NCBI GenBank assembly: GCA_907163345.1
Contig: CAJQUN010000051.1
Coordinates: forward strand, 186,001 to 250,000
Reading direction: 5' to 3'
DNA: 64,000 nt
Source of the DNA: Haberlea rhodopensis
Taxonomy: Eukaryota; Streptophyta; Magnoliopsida; Lamiales; Gesneriaceae
A model generated the notes under the pieces. The model was not told the DNA's origin, did no database searches, and worked only from the letters and a program-made list of their open reading frames with translations. Shown here one piece after another: positions 10,895 through 22,113 of this stretch. Within the stretch, counting starts at the first letter, position 1. Each line of letters begins with the position of its first letter. The position numbers were made by a program, and so were the translations under genes.

Positions 10895-11100
10895 AGAGAG
10901 GCAGAAAGTTGGCAAGTATAATGATGTTTTATTTTGTTAAGTTTATGATGTGAGATGGTTTTGAGGCATCTAATATGGTATTGTGTGGTCTTGTAGAACC
11001 ATCCCAGGTACCGGCACCATCAAGGAGATAAAGTCTGTTGACTCATCCTCTTTTGAAAAGGTACGTAAGAAACGTACGGGCACCGACGGTAAACCATACT

Positions 11101-11290
11101 CCTACATTTAATGATGATGCTTATAATGATGATGATTATGATGATGTTTATGATGATGATGTTTATGATGATGTTTATGATGATGATGTTTATGATGATG
11201 CTTACGATGATGATGTTTATGATGATGATGTTACGATGATGATGATTATGATGATGTTTACGATGATGATGTTTATGATGATGACGTTTA
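11101..11290 (+). repeat. ATG/GAT-rich microsatellite in E3 5' LTR
   Basis: Imperfect runs of GATGATGTTTATGATGAT-type sequence. The 3' LTR copy (about 18070-18235) is shorter, and most length difference between the two LTRs is here. It is open in more than one frame only because it is a triplet repeat; it is not a gene. Confidence 0.85.
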
Positions 11291-11331
11291 TGATAAGTAA
11301 GTTTATGATAAGGTCATACGAGGTATATGAT

Positions 11332-11520
11332 TGGGTAAGACGCCCATGTGGTAAGATGCCACCCAATGTATGTGAGTGGGTAAGACGCCCACGTGGTAAG
11401 ATGCCACATAATGTTATGATATGGCAAGATGCCATATGATGGGGTAAGATGCCCATGTGGTAAGATGCCACACGACGGTCGTGTTATGGTAAGATGCCAT
11501 ACAATGGGGTAAGATGCCCT
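11332..11520 (+). repeat. Array of covarying hairpins, E3 5' LTR
   Basis: Nine units share the loop TAAGA(T/C)G or CAAGATG, while the flanking arms change together: TGGG/CCCA (11332-11346), GTGG/CCAC (11348-11362), GTGGG/CCCAC (11376-11392), GTGG/CCAC (11393-11407), ATATGG/CCATAT (11419-11437), GGG/CCC, GTGG/CCAC, TATGG/CCATA, GGG/CCC. The 3' LTR copy is at 18276-18464. It occupies the same place as the AGCG/CGCT hairpins of the other LTR families. Confidence 0.85.
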
Positions 11521-11947
11521 CATACATTAATAAGAATCAGGGATAACAAAAGAAGTTGAAGAACGACCAATAACATTTACTAAACTAAGATGCTATGCAT
11601 TACTGTATGTCTTTTCTATCATGTCAAGTAAATATGTATGTGCTCACGATGTGTTATCCCTGTAGGTACACTTTTGGACCAAGGGCTTAGGGTCGGGTTG
11701 AGGAGGTGAGCTAAAAGGAGCAAGATGAATATAGGATGCAGGATTTTGATAGTCTCTACTCTAGGAGTAGTGTAAACCTATAACTTTAACATTCATTATT
11801 GGGAATGTAATTAATAGCTTTTGGAAATTTTATTTTGGCCTGTAATCTTCTTAGCTCAAGCTACAACCGGAACCCTGAAGAGGTTATAAATGCATGTTCT
11901 GTCCAAATTATGTGTACTAATTGATGTTAAGGTAGGAAGACCCTACA

Positions 11948-12153
11948 TTAGTGGTATCAGAGCAGTGGTTAGATAACCCGGGAATGAGTGAAGGGTAGCC
12001 TTAGCAATAAGTTGGCTAGGTGCTTACTTTTAAACATGTTTTGCGCATAAGCTACATATGAAGTATATGACTGTTATGCTAACATGTTATGCCTTTCTAA
12101 CGATGTATATATGAACTGCTTTTGGATCTTGTTGTTAACCCTTGTTTTGCAGT
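11948..12153 (+). promoter_or_regulatory. E3 primer-binding site and gag leader
   Basis: PBS TGGTATCAGAGC at 11952-11963 is followed by the conserved GAAGGGTAGCCTTAGCAA. The leader ends GTTAACCCTTGTTTTGCAG and one base before the gag ATG at 12154, the best acceptor-like site in the window. Confidence 0.88.
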
Positions 12154-13719
12154 ATGGCAGCAAACGTGGAGGTGGGTGACGCAGTGAGCGTCAACGCAAG
12201 TGCGGGGCGTACGAATCCCTTACCCCCGCCAGCTTTTGATGATGAACCATCCGAACAACAGTTGTTGCCAAGGGAGCTAAGCTTAACTCAGTTTCTTGCT
12301 TACCGACCCCCAACCTTTGAAGGAACCGAAACTGGGGAACGAGCTGAGGAATGGTTAGAAAGAATAGAGCAGATCTTTGTGGCAGCCCCATGTGCGAAGA
12401 CATCATGGATACGGTTAGCAGAGTTCCAATTGGCCAAGAAGGCGCTAATGTGGTGGAAGACCACCGTGGTAGAGCAAGAGGCTCAAGGTCATGAAGTTAA
12501 TTGGAAAATGTTTCGAACTCGCTTTCTGAATCGTTATTTCTCGGCTGCTGCACGACAGGCTAAGGAAGATGAATTCACTCACCTCAAGCAAGGTAATATG
12601 TCAGTGTCAGATTATGCTCTTCAGTTTTGCTCCTTACTCAGATATGTGCCTCACATCGCCACGAGCACTCAAGCAAAGATGAGGAACTTTATGAAGGGCT
12701 TGAGGCCGGAGCTGTACGATAGGGTGATTACTTATGGCCCTACTTGCTTTGACGATGCACTCTCACGGGCTGAGCTAGCCGAACTAGGAGTGGGTGCATA
12801 CCCTGATGTTGTACCACCGCCAGCACCCCCTCAGAAATCCACTCACGATAATTTGAAGCCAAGGGGTGAGCAGTTCAAATCAAGAGGAAACACATCGGCG
12901 TCCAGGTTCAGTAGTAAGAGGTCTGACAATAGATGGAAAGGAAACCGAAGGAGTGATGCCCCATCTGGAAGGGGGCAGTCTCAGGGAGACAGATCCGGGA
13001 AGGTCCAATGCACTCTTTGTGGGCAACCACATCTGACGAAAGATTGTGTAGGATGGTATGTTTGTGGCGACAAGGGCCACTTTGCTAGACAGTGTCCCAA
13101 CAGGGGAAGTCAACAGGGTCCTGCGGGGAGGCCTGCGGATAGGACAGCACAGCACAGACCACCATTTGTGCCGCGACAGTATGGAGGTCAGCCTATGGGG
13201 CCACCTCAAGGACAAGTCTATGCATTGACGAGGGAGCAGGCTTCAGCGGCTCCGGAGGAGGTTATAGCGGGTACGTGTCTTTTATTTACCCACCCTGCTT
13301 TTATATTGATCGACACAGGTGCGTCACACTCTTTTGTGTCGACAAGTTTTGTGGAAAGGCACCACATATGCACTTCTCCGTCGCCCACGCCTCTTATAGT
13401 CTCGACCCCCGCTGGAAGAAGTATGATTACTGATCGGATCGTCATCGATGGCCTCATTTATTTTGAGGATAAAGAACTAAGGTCAGATTTGATTGTTCTG
13501 GGAATGTCAGATTTTGACTGCATTCTGGGCATTGATGTTCTGAACAGGTATCAGACAGTTGTGAACTGCAGGCAGAGGACTGTACGGTTTAAATCTGATA
13601 TGGGAGTTCCATGGACGTTCTATGGGGATGGTTCTCGCTCTAAGATCCCATTGATATCTGCTGTCAAGATGGCAGTTGTTGGAACGCGGCCATTCGGGAT
13701 ATCTCATATATGCCATTGA
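12154..13719 (+). pseudogene. E3 gag and protease frame
   Basis: Start ATG 12154 follows the CAG of the leader and matches the gag starts of E6 and E7. It encodes the gag domain (TAEEWLERIEQIF-like and MWWKTTV regions, residues about 60-110), a basic Ser/Arg-rich stretch, and knuckle CTLCGQPHLTKDC (residue about 286). The second knuckle is damaged: its first Cys is Trp (GWYVCGDKGHFARQC, about residue 301). Protease active site ILIDTGASHSF is at about residue 384. The frame ends early at 13719: a two-base loss near 13670-13680, compared with E2, E4 and E6, moves the reading into a stop; the remaining pol continues in another frame. I read this as damage, not programmed frameshifting, because the other copies run straight through. 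Confidence 0.88.
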
Positions 13720-15715
13720 TGTTATGGAAAAGAAAGAAGAAGTAAAAGTTGAGGATGTGCCCGTAGTGGCGGAGTTCCCTGATGTCTTTCCGGAGGAGAT
13801 TCCCGGATTCCCACCGATGAGAGAGGTCGAGTTTGGGATTGAATTATTACCGGGGACGTCTGCCATTTCTCGTGCCCCTTATAGGATGGCACCAGCAGAG
13901 CTAAGGGAATTAAAGATTCAGTTGCAAGAGCTCCTAGACAAAGGCTACATATGCCCTAGCGTATCACCATGGGGTGCGCCTGTCTTATTTGTTAAGAAGA
14001 AAGATGGATCGATGCGTCTATGCATTGACTATAGGCAGCTGAACAAAGCTACAGTAAAGAACAAGTATCCACTTCCGAGGATCGATGACTTGTTCGATCA
14101 GTTGCAGGGTACGAGGCTCTACAGTAAGATCGATCTAAGGTCAGGGTACCATCACATTCAAGTAAAGGAAAATGATGTCCAGAAGACAGCCTTCAGGACT
14201 AGGTATGGGCACTATGAATTCCTAGTCATGCCTTTTGGGGTGACAAATGCCCCGGCTGTTTTCATGAGTTTGATGAACAGGGTGTTCCAACCATATTTGG
14301 ATCAATTCGTCAATGTTTTCATTGACGATATACTCATCTACTCCCGGACCGAAGAGGATCATGTACGGCACTTGAGGACAGTACTTCAGATCCTTAGGGA
14401 TCATCAGTTGTATGCAAAGCTCAGCAAGTGTGAGTTCTGGCTGAGCAGTGTCGTATTCTTGGGTCATGTTATATCTAGCAGCGGGATATCTGTGGATCCC
14501 AGGAAGATTGAAGCTGTAATGGAGTGGGCAGCACCCACTTCTGAACCCGAGATACGGAGTTTCCTTGGCTTAGCAGGTTATTACCGACGTTTTGTTGAGG
14601 GATTTTCTAAGATCGCTAAGCCGTTGACACAGCTGACTCAGAAAGGAGTCCCATTCTTTTGGTCCGAAGCTTGTGAGGAAAGTTTTCAAGAACTGAAGCG
14701 TCGTTTGACTACAGCGCCTGTATTGGTGACCCCTTTTGAGAATAAGAGGTTTGCCTTGTACACGGATGCATCATTGCAAGGTTTGGGCTGTGTGTTGACG
14801 CAAGAAAAGCACGTGGTGGCTTATGCTTCGAGGCAGTTGAAGCCTCATGAGACCAGATACCCAGTCCATGATCTGGAACTAGCGGCCATCATTTTCGCCT
14901 TGAAGATTTGGCGTCATTATCTTTATGGTACGACGTTTACCATCTATACGGACCATAAGAGCCTGAAATTTCTATTCACTCAGGCTGAACTGAATATGCG
15001 TCAAAGAAGATGGATGGATTTGCTCAAGGATTATGACTGTGAGATTGAGTACCATCCGGGTAAAGCAAATTTGATAGCAGATGCCTTAAGTAGGAAGGTG
15101 AAGAGTACTGCTGAAGACGCTATGTGTTTATCAGCGATGATGACCTCTTACTGCCACCTGGGCTATGACTTCGATGTAGACACGTCGCCAGTGCGAGTGT
15201 CGACCTTATTGGCCGAACCAGACGTATTTGAGGCTATCAGGAAAGCCCAGAGGTTAGATGATGAAGTTCAGAGATGGTCATCAATAGTACTTCAAGGTCA
15301 GCCAACAAAGTTTAGAGTGGCTGAAGATGATTCTTTAAGACTGGACAACCGATGGGTAGTCCCAAATGCGCCGGGATTGCGAAAAGGAATCTTAGAACGA
15401 GCTCATAGTAGCCGGTTCAGTATCCACCCCGGAGGAAGAAAGATGTATAAGGACCTGAGTGGTCAATTCTGGTGGAGACGCATGAAGCGTGATGTGATCA
15501 CTTTTGTCAAGAGATGTTTGATCTGCCAGCAAGTAAAGGCAGAAAGGCAGAGGCCTGGTGGCGAGCTGAAGAGCTTGGAGGTACCTAAGTGGAAGTGGGA
15601 GCATATATCTATGGACTTCGTGACCCACTTGCCAAGGTCGACCTCTGGATTTGATGCTATCTGGGTGATCGTGGATAGGCTAACGAAGGTAGCTCACTTC
15701 ATCCCTTACACATGA
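13676..15715 (+). pseudogene. E3 RT, RNase H and integrase N-terminal half
   Basis: Continues pol after the frameshift with no proper start of its own. In order: RT N-terminal region (YRMAPAELRELK, about 13880), VLFVKKKDGSMRLCIDYRQ (about 13985), catalytic FIDDILIYS (about 14320), thumb LGLAGYYRRF (about 14567), RNase H LYTDASLQG (about 14758) and YTDHKSLKFLF (about 14948), integrase zinc domain ending CLICQQVKAERQRPGG (about 15520), and the first catalytic Asp region MDFVTHLPRS (about 15610). It stops at 15715, where one base is missing compared with E2 and E4. Confidence 0.9.
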
Positions 15716-16661
15716 CTTTCACGTATCTAAAGATGGCCCAATTATATGTACGGGATGTAGTGAGGTTGCATGGGGTTCCAGTCTCGATCGTGTCTGACAG
15801 AGACCCAAGGTTTACTTCTCATTTCTGGGAAGGTCTCCAGACAGCCTTGGGCACCGAGGTGAGATTGAGTACAGCTTATCACCCTCAGACAGACGGCCAA
15901 ACGGAGCGTACTATTCAGACGCTCGAAGATATGCTGAGGGCATGTGTTTTGGAATTTGATACTCCATGGCAAGAGTCTATACCACTGGTAGAGTTCTCCT
16001 ATAATAACAGCTATCAGGCGAGCATTCAAATGGCCCCTTTTGAAGCTCTTTATGGACGACGATGTAGGTCACCGCTGTATTTGGAGGACTTGACGAGTAA
16101 AACGGTCGGAGGACCGGATATGGTTAAGGACATGGAGGAAAAGATTAAGATGATACGCTTAAAGATGAAAGCGGCTCAAGATAGGCAAGCAGCCTACGCC
16201 AATAAGCGGCGACGGCCGCTAGAATTCCAAGAAGGAGACAAGGTTTTCTTGAAAATCTCACCCTTTAGGGGTGTGGTCCGTTTTGGTATGCGGGGAAAGT
16301 TATCTCCGAGATATGTCGGACCGTATGAGGTTTTGCAGCGCATTGGTACATTGGCTTACCGTTTGGCTCTACCGCCGTCTTTATCTGGAATTCATGATGT
16401 CTTCCATGTTTCTATGTTGAGAAAGTATGAGCCAGACCCGTCTCATGTCTTACAGCCTACTGAAGTGCAGTTGGATTCAGATGTATCCTACGTTGAACGA
16501 CCGGTCAGAATTCTGGATCGTGAGGATCGCAGACTACGAAGTAAAGTTATACCAATGGTCAAAGTTTAGTGGGATCGTCGGGGTGTCGAGGAGGCTACGT
16601 GGGAGACGGAACGGCATATGGTGCAGCACTATCCGGAACTATTCTCTGGTATGTTTTTATG
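15712..16661 (+). pseudogene. E3 integrase C-terminal half and chromodomain-like tail
   Basis: Begins at an ATG created in the new frame after the one-base loss. It holds the second Asp region (SDRDPRF, about 15795), the Glu region (AYHPQTDGQTERTIQTLE, about 15880), the GPY/F-type module (SPRYVGPYEVLQRIG, about 16300) and the start of the chromodomain-like tail. TAG at 16567-16569 replaces CAG of the other copies, cutting off the last 30 or so residues (GVEEATWETERHM). Chromodomains of this clade are known to tether integrase to chromatin; here that part would be lost. Confidence 0.88.
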
Positions 16662-16688
16662 TTTAGTTTCGATATGATGATGCATGTG

Positions 16689-16724
16689 GATTTCGAGGAC
16701 GAAATCTTATAAGTAGGGGAGTAA
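16689..16724 (+). promoter_or_regulatory. E3 polypurine tract with adjoining hairpin
   Basis: The perfect inverted repeat GATTTCG-AGGA-CGAAATC (16689-16706) stands just before the purine run AAGTAGGGGAG (16711-16721), three bases before the 3' LTR. The PPT primes plus-strand DNA synthesis. The same hairpin stands before the PPT of E5, E7 and E8, with single changes in E4 and E6. Confidence 0.85.
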
Positions 16725-18891
16725 TGTAATACCCCCGAAATGTAATATGATTATGTGCTTCGATGATAATTTATGATGTGTTTAAGGGTTGTGGTGCATT
16801 TAATTTTGGGGGATAATACTTACGATGTGATGATATGATGTAGGGGGCACGTTGGGTGTTTTAAAGGATGTATTAATTAAATGAAGTTAGAAAATATCGA
16901 GTGAGGATATTTTAATACATCGTACTATATACCGGGACACAATTAAACACCACAAGGCACCCCAACCATACCACCCCCCAATCGGCCACCTCACCCTTTC
17001 CCACTTGATTAACCCATACCCCCACTTGATCATGCCCATGCTCCCAATCACTTCTTGCAGCCAAAACATTCCCTTCTCCTTCTCTTTTTTCCCCACATTT
17101 TCGTTCCAGCTTAGCAGCTGTAAGGCAAGGAAAAAGCTTGGTAAAAGTGTTCCAAAAACCTTGCAAAAGAGGAGCAAAGGAGAGGGGTAAGTGGGTACTC
17201 TGTTTTTCTGGGTTTGTGTTTGAGTTTGGGTTTGGTGGGTTGTTTTTAACGCATGCTAAGTGTAGGCTTGGGTGAAACCTTGGTATGAATGCTTACATGG
17301 TAGTATTAAGTAACTACTAGCATGGTTGTTTGAGCATTTTATATGATTTATGTGATAAATTTCTTGTTATGAAACTATATGCTCGAAAATCTGGAAAAAT
17401 CAAGATAAGCATGCTCTGTTTCTGTTAAAGTTGGTTGAGGATGAAGATTATGATGATGTTATGATGCATGTTAGCTTAGGTTTTGTTAAAACTTTGATTT
17501 AAGTGCCTACATGGATATTTTATGAAGTTCTTTACATGTTTGTTTCAGCAAGAAAGATGTGTTATGAAGTAGAAATGTTGGTGTAAAAAGAGGTGCTCAA
17601 AAATCTGGGGAAATCCTGATTTTTTTCAGAGCTCTCGATCGATCGAGATTTGGTCCCGATCGATCGAGCGAGACAGAAGGTCTAAAGCATGTTTTGAAAT
17701 TTTGGTGCCGAGCGATCGAAGGATTTCTCGATCGATCGGTGAAGCTTCTCGATCGATCGGTAAAATGCTTCGATCGATCGAGCGAGGCAGAATACTAAGG
17801 CACTGTTTGTGCACAGTGTCTCGATCGATCGAGACCTTGGGCCGATCGATCGAGAGAGGCAGAAAGTTGGCAAGTATAATGATGTTTTATTTTGTTAAGT
17901 TTATGATGTGAGATGGTTTTGAGGCATCTAATATGGTATTGTGTGGTCTTGTAGAACCATCCCAGGTACCGGCACCATCAAGGAGATAAAGTCTGTTGGC
18001 TCCTCCTCTTTTGAAAAGGTACGTAAGAAACGTACGGGCACCGGACGGTAAACCATACTCCTACATTTAATGATGATGCTTATAATGATGATGATTATGA
18101 TGATGTTTATGATGATGATGTTTATGATGATGTTTATGATGATGATGTTTATGATGATGTTTATAATGATGATGTTACGATGATGATGCTTATGATGATG
18201 TTTACGATGATGATGTTTATGATGATGTCGTTTATGATAAGTAAGTTTATGATAAGGTCATGCGAGGTATATGATTGGGTAAGACGCCCATGTGGTAAGA
18301 TGCCACCCAATGTATGTGAGTGGGTAAGACGCCCACGTGGTAAGATGCCACATAATATTATGATATGGCAAGATGCCATATGATGGGGTAAGATGCCCCT
18401 GTGGTAAGATGCCACAAGACGGTCATGTTATGGTAAGATGCCATACAATGGGGTAAGATGCCCTCATACATGAATAAGAATCAGGGATAACAAAAGAAGT
18501 TGAAGAACGACCAATAACATTCACTTAACTAAGATGCTATGGATTACTGTATGTCTTTTCTATCATGTCAAGTAAATATGTATGTGCTCACGATGTGTTA
18601 TCCCTGTAGGTACACTTTTGGACCAAGGGCTTAGGGTCGGGTTGAGGAGGTGAGCTAAAAGGAGCAAGATGAATATAGGATGCAGGATTTTGATAGTCTC
18701 TACTCTAGGAGTAGTGTAAACCTATAAATTTAACATTCATTATTGGGAATGTAATTAATAGCTTTTGGAAATTTTATTTTGGCCTGTAATCTTCTTAGCT
18801 CAAGCTACAACCGGAACCCTGAAGAGGTTATAAATGCATGTTCTGTCCAAATTATGTGTACTAATTGATGTTAAGGTAGGAAGACCCTACA
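16725..18891 (+). repeat. E3 3' LTR (2167 bp)
   Basis: Same boundaries as the 5' LTR, TGTAATACCCCC to GACCCTACA, followed by the ATATA target duplication. Palindrome array 17636-17852, GTACGT/ACGTAC 18019-18035, triplet repeat about 18070-18235, hairpin array 18276-18464. Most differences from the 5' LTR are single substitutions. Confidence 0.93.
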
Positions 18892-20053
18892 ATATATACG
18901 GATCATAAGAGCCTGAAATTCTTATTTACTTAGCCGGAGTTGAATATGCGTCAGAGGAGATGTATGGATTTACTCAAGGACTATAACTGTGAGATAGAGT
19001 ACCATCCGGGAAATGTAAACTTGACGGCAGACGCCTTGAGTCGGAAGGTGAAGAGTACTGCTGAGGATACCATGTATTTGTCAGCTATGATGACTTCTTA
19101 CTACCATCTGGGCTATGATTTTGATGCGGATACATCACCGGTATGGGTATTTACATTATTGGCAGAGCCGGACATTTATGAGAATATCAGGAAAGCCCAG
19201 AAAACGGATGATGAGGTTCAGAGATGGTCATCATTGGCACTTCAGGGACAGCCATCAAAATCCAGAGTAGCTGAGGATGGTTCTTTGAGACTTGGTAGCC
19301 GTTGGGTAGTTCCGTGTACGCCGTAGTTGCGTAGAGGGATCTTGGAACGAGCTCATAGTAGCCGATTTAGTATCCACCCAGACGGGAGGAAAATGTATAA
19401 GGATCTTTGTGATCAGTTCTGGTGGAAACGTATGTTGCGTGATGTGACCGCTTTTGTCAAGAGGTGTTTAATCTGTCAGCAGATTAAGGCTGAGAGGCAG
19501 AGGCCTGGTGGTGAGTTGAAGAGTTTATAGATACCAAAATGGAAGTGGAAACACATATCTATGGACTTCGTGACCCACTTGACGAGGAGTGCTTCGGGTT
19601 TTGATGCCATTTGGGTGATTGTGGACAGATTGACCAAAGTGGCTCACTTCATTCCCTATGGTATGACCTTCACCTATTTGAGGATGTCTCAATTATATGT
19701 TCGAGATGTGGTAAGATTGCACGGGATCCCTATTTCTATAGTGTCGGATCGAGATCCGCGATTCACATCTCATTTTTGGGAGGGTCTTCAGTCAGCCTTC
19801 GGAACTGAGGTAAGGTTGAGCACTGCATATCATTCTCAAACGGATGGCCAGACCGAGCGTACTATCCAAACGCTCGAGGACATGTTGAGGGCATGTGTGT
19901 TGGAGTTTGATACTTCATGGCAGGATTCAGTGGCCTTGGTAGAGTTCTCTTATAATAATAGCTACCAGGCAAGTATTCAGATGGCTCCTTTTGAGGCCCT
20001 TTTATGGCAGACGATTTAGATCACCCTTGTGTTGGGATGACTTGGATCGTAAA
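18892..20053 (+). pseudogene. E2 right part: RNase H end and integrase, degenerate
   Basis: Resumes E2 pol after E3, starting with the repeated ATATA and YTDHKSLKF-like coding. TAG at 18931-18933 (CAG in other copies), open 18940-19323, TAG 19324-19326 (GAG elsewhere), open to 19527, TAG 19528-19530 (GAG elsewhere), then open to about 20019. Integrase zinc motif CLICQQIKAERQRPGG (about 19468), MDFVTHLTRS (19561) and SDRDPRF (about 19744) are readable. A one-base insertion near 20000 precedes the end. It is cut at 20053, where the E4 LTR begins; the E2 C-terminus, PPT and 3' LTR are absent. Confidence 0.9.
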
Positions 20054-22043
20054 TGGAAGGACCCTAGTTCCTTAAATGCGGATTATAGGCGTAATTAAAA
20101 TTTTCATGCATAAACGGAGTATAAAAGTTGTGTTGGTGCCTTGAACTATTAGATTACAGTGCCAAAATAAAGTTCCAAAAGAGATTTATTACATTCCCAA
20201 CCAATGAATGTTAATCCTATAGCTTTACATTACTCCTAGAGTAGATACTATACAAAAGAATGTGCCTTCTACCAAGAGCACTCCTCACTAGCTCACCGCA
20301 CCAACTCGCCTTAGCCCGTCCGCCCAAAAGTACCTACAGGAACAACCCCAAAACCATGAGCATATATATACATCATATTCACAATAATATGATAGCAATT
20401 CAAATGCATAAATCGTAAATGCGATACACTTCCTGTATTTAACACATTTAAAAGCTCCCTTGGTTGTCCCTGTAACATAATCATAATCAATTGATTATAA
20501 TACCAATAATGTATGTCATGACATGCATCCATTCCATATATACCAATGGCCAATCCCAGTCTTATTATATCAGTGGCATAATACCCCTCGCGTTTACATG
20601 ACAGTGGCATTAATACCCCTCGCTTCGACATATTAGCGGTATAATATCCCTCGCATCAATATGACAGCGGCATTATCCTTCGCTTCGACATATTTGCGGC
20701 AAATATTCTTCATCGCTAAATATGACAGCGGCAAGTAGTCTATCATCGCTTCGACATGAAGGCGGCAAGTATTCTTCATCACTGTTATATAATCTCGACT
20801 CACAATTATATGCAACCATAATGCATATCCAATCATGTATGCAACCACAATGCATAACTAAGACCATGTATCCAACCATAATGCATAACCAATTCAAAGC
20901 GTAATAAATACGTTTTACCGTCCGATGCCCATACGTCTCACTACGTACCTTGGTTCCAAAAGTGGAGATGTCGTGGATTTTATCTCCTAAGTTGTGTGGC
21001 CACCTGGGATGGTTCTACACATTCATCAATATTAGGAGCGAATAATAGTCCAATATCAAAAACTCCACAAAAATATTCAAAAATCCCACATTTTGCCTTT
21101 CGCGATCGATCGCCTGTTACGGGCGATCGATCGCGAGACCCTACTGTCCAATGCTGAAATTTTCTCGCTTTGGCGATCGATCGCCAGCCTCGCCGATCGA
21201 TCGCCCAAGAGTGGCGATCGATCGCCAAACACCCCAAACGCGCACTGCCCGCGCGCGATCGATCGCCTGGAACGGGCAATCGATCGCCACTGTCTGTAAC
21301 CCGAAAATTCACCATTTTTGCACACCAATTCCATCCCAATCCATACCAACACTCCTACCACCAATCCAACAACATAAAACCACAATAAACCAACATAATA
21401 CACCTTAACCAACACAAAAATCCAACACCCAACCAAAAATAATACCAACCCAAAATAACCCATTTCAAAACCTTTCAAAACCTTATCAAACCCAATCCAA
21501 ACACAACAAAAACAACAAGGAGATATTCATATCTCTTGGGGACTCCAAATCTCCCAACAAACTCCACAAATCAAGTTTTTGGAAGGATTTCTCTTCACCT
21601 TATTGCCCAATATTTTCGAAAATGGAAGAGAAGGAGGGTTTGGGTGGAAGATTTGGGGGAAATAGAAAGAGTGATGGTAAAGAGGGGGATTGGGGGGTAT
21701 TAAGTGGTTTTTGTTTTAAATAAAATCTACTCCCACAATTGCCTTGTTGTATAAAACACCCCAACATGATATTTTAAAAGCATTTTACCAAAATGCACCA
21801 AAATCCCAATTAAATCCATGCTTGACCAAATAATTGTCAATTACCATAAACAAACCATAATAACCCCTAATTTCCCAACATGCATAACATGCACCCCGAA
21901 ATGCACCACCGGGTCACGCATACCATGTGACTAAGCATTTTACCAAGATAATTAATTCCAACACATATATTAATTATCACCATAAAAATTACATAAACAT
22001 AATTAATGCCCAAATTGCATATAATTATTTCGGGGATATCACA
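20054..22043 (-). repeat. E4 3' LTR (1990 bp)
   Basis: On the minus strand it runs TGTGATATCCCCG (22043) to GGGTCCTTCCA (20054; the other end has GGGTCCTTACA). It holds seven CGATCGATCG-type palindromes (21103-21286; spacings 21, 50, 20, 21, 41, 21), the ACGT inverted repeat (20931-20948) and AGCG/CGCT hairpins (about 20570-20790). Confidence 0.9.
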
Positions 22044-22079
22044 ATACTCCCATACTTATAAGATATCGCCCTCGAAATC
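22044..22079 (-). promoter_or_regulatory. E4 polypurine tract and hairpin
   Basis: The complement of the purine run AAGTATGGGAGTAT adjoins the LTR. GATTTCGAGGGCGATATC (22062-22079, minus strand) is the usual pre-PPT hairpin with one mismatch. Confidence 0.8.
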
Positions 22080-22113
22080 GCATGCACTTACCCAAAAACG
22101 AAACCAAACATAA

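Larger units (their letters stand above)
9767..11947 (+). repeat. E3 5' LTR (2181 bp)
   Basis: Runs TGTAATACCCCC to GACCCTACA. Inside, in order: pyrimidine-rich stretch with CCTTCTCCTTCTC (about 10110), eight CGATCGATCG palindromes (10678-10894), GTACGT/ACGTAC (11061-11077), an ATG/GAT-rich microsatellite (11101-11290), nine covarying hairpins with loop TAAGATG (11332-11520), and CTACTC-TAG-GAGTAG (about 11756). It differs from the other LTRs in having no AGCG/CGCT hairpins. Confidence 0.93.
9767..18891 (+). mobile_element. E3: complete Ty3/gypsy Tekay-like element, nested in E2
   Basis: A complete 9125-bp element with LTRs 9767-11947 and 16725-18891, PBS, gag-pol and PPT, flanked by the 5-bp target duplication ATATA (9762-9766 and 18892-18896). 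On removal, the RNase H reading of E2 continues across the site. The LTR pair differs at roughly two dozen positions by eye (about 1 percent, plus indels in the ATG repeat), so insertion is recent. The coding region is nonetheless broken by two frameshifts and one nonsense codon. Confidence 0.96.

Noticed and set aside
11038..11439. 133-codon open frame rich in Asp/Tyr/Met
   Set aside because: It is the ATG/GAT microsatellite and hairpin array of the E3 LTR; the 3' LTR copy has no matching frame.
13676..13719. Overlap of the two E3 frames as programmed frameshifting between gag-protease and RT
   Set aside because: E2, E4 and E6 read straight through this point; E3 lacks two bases, so damage is simpler.
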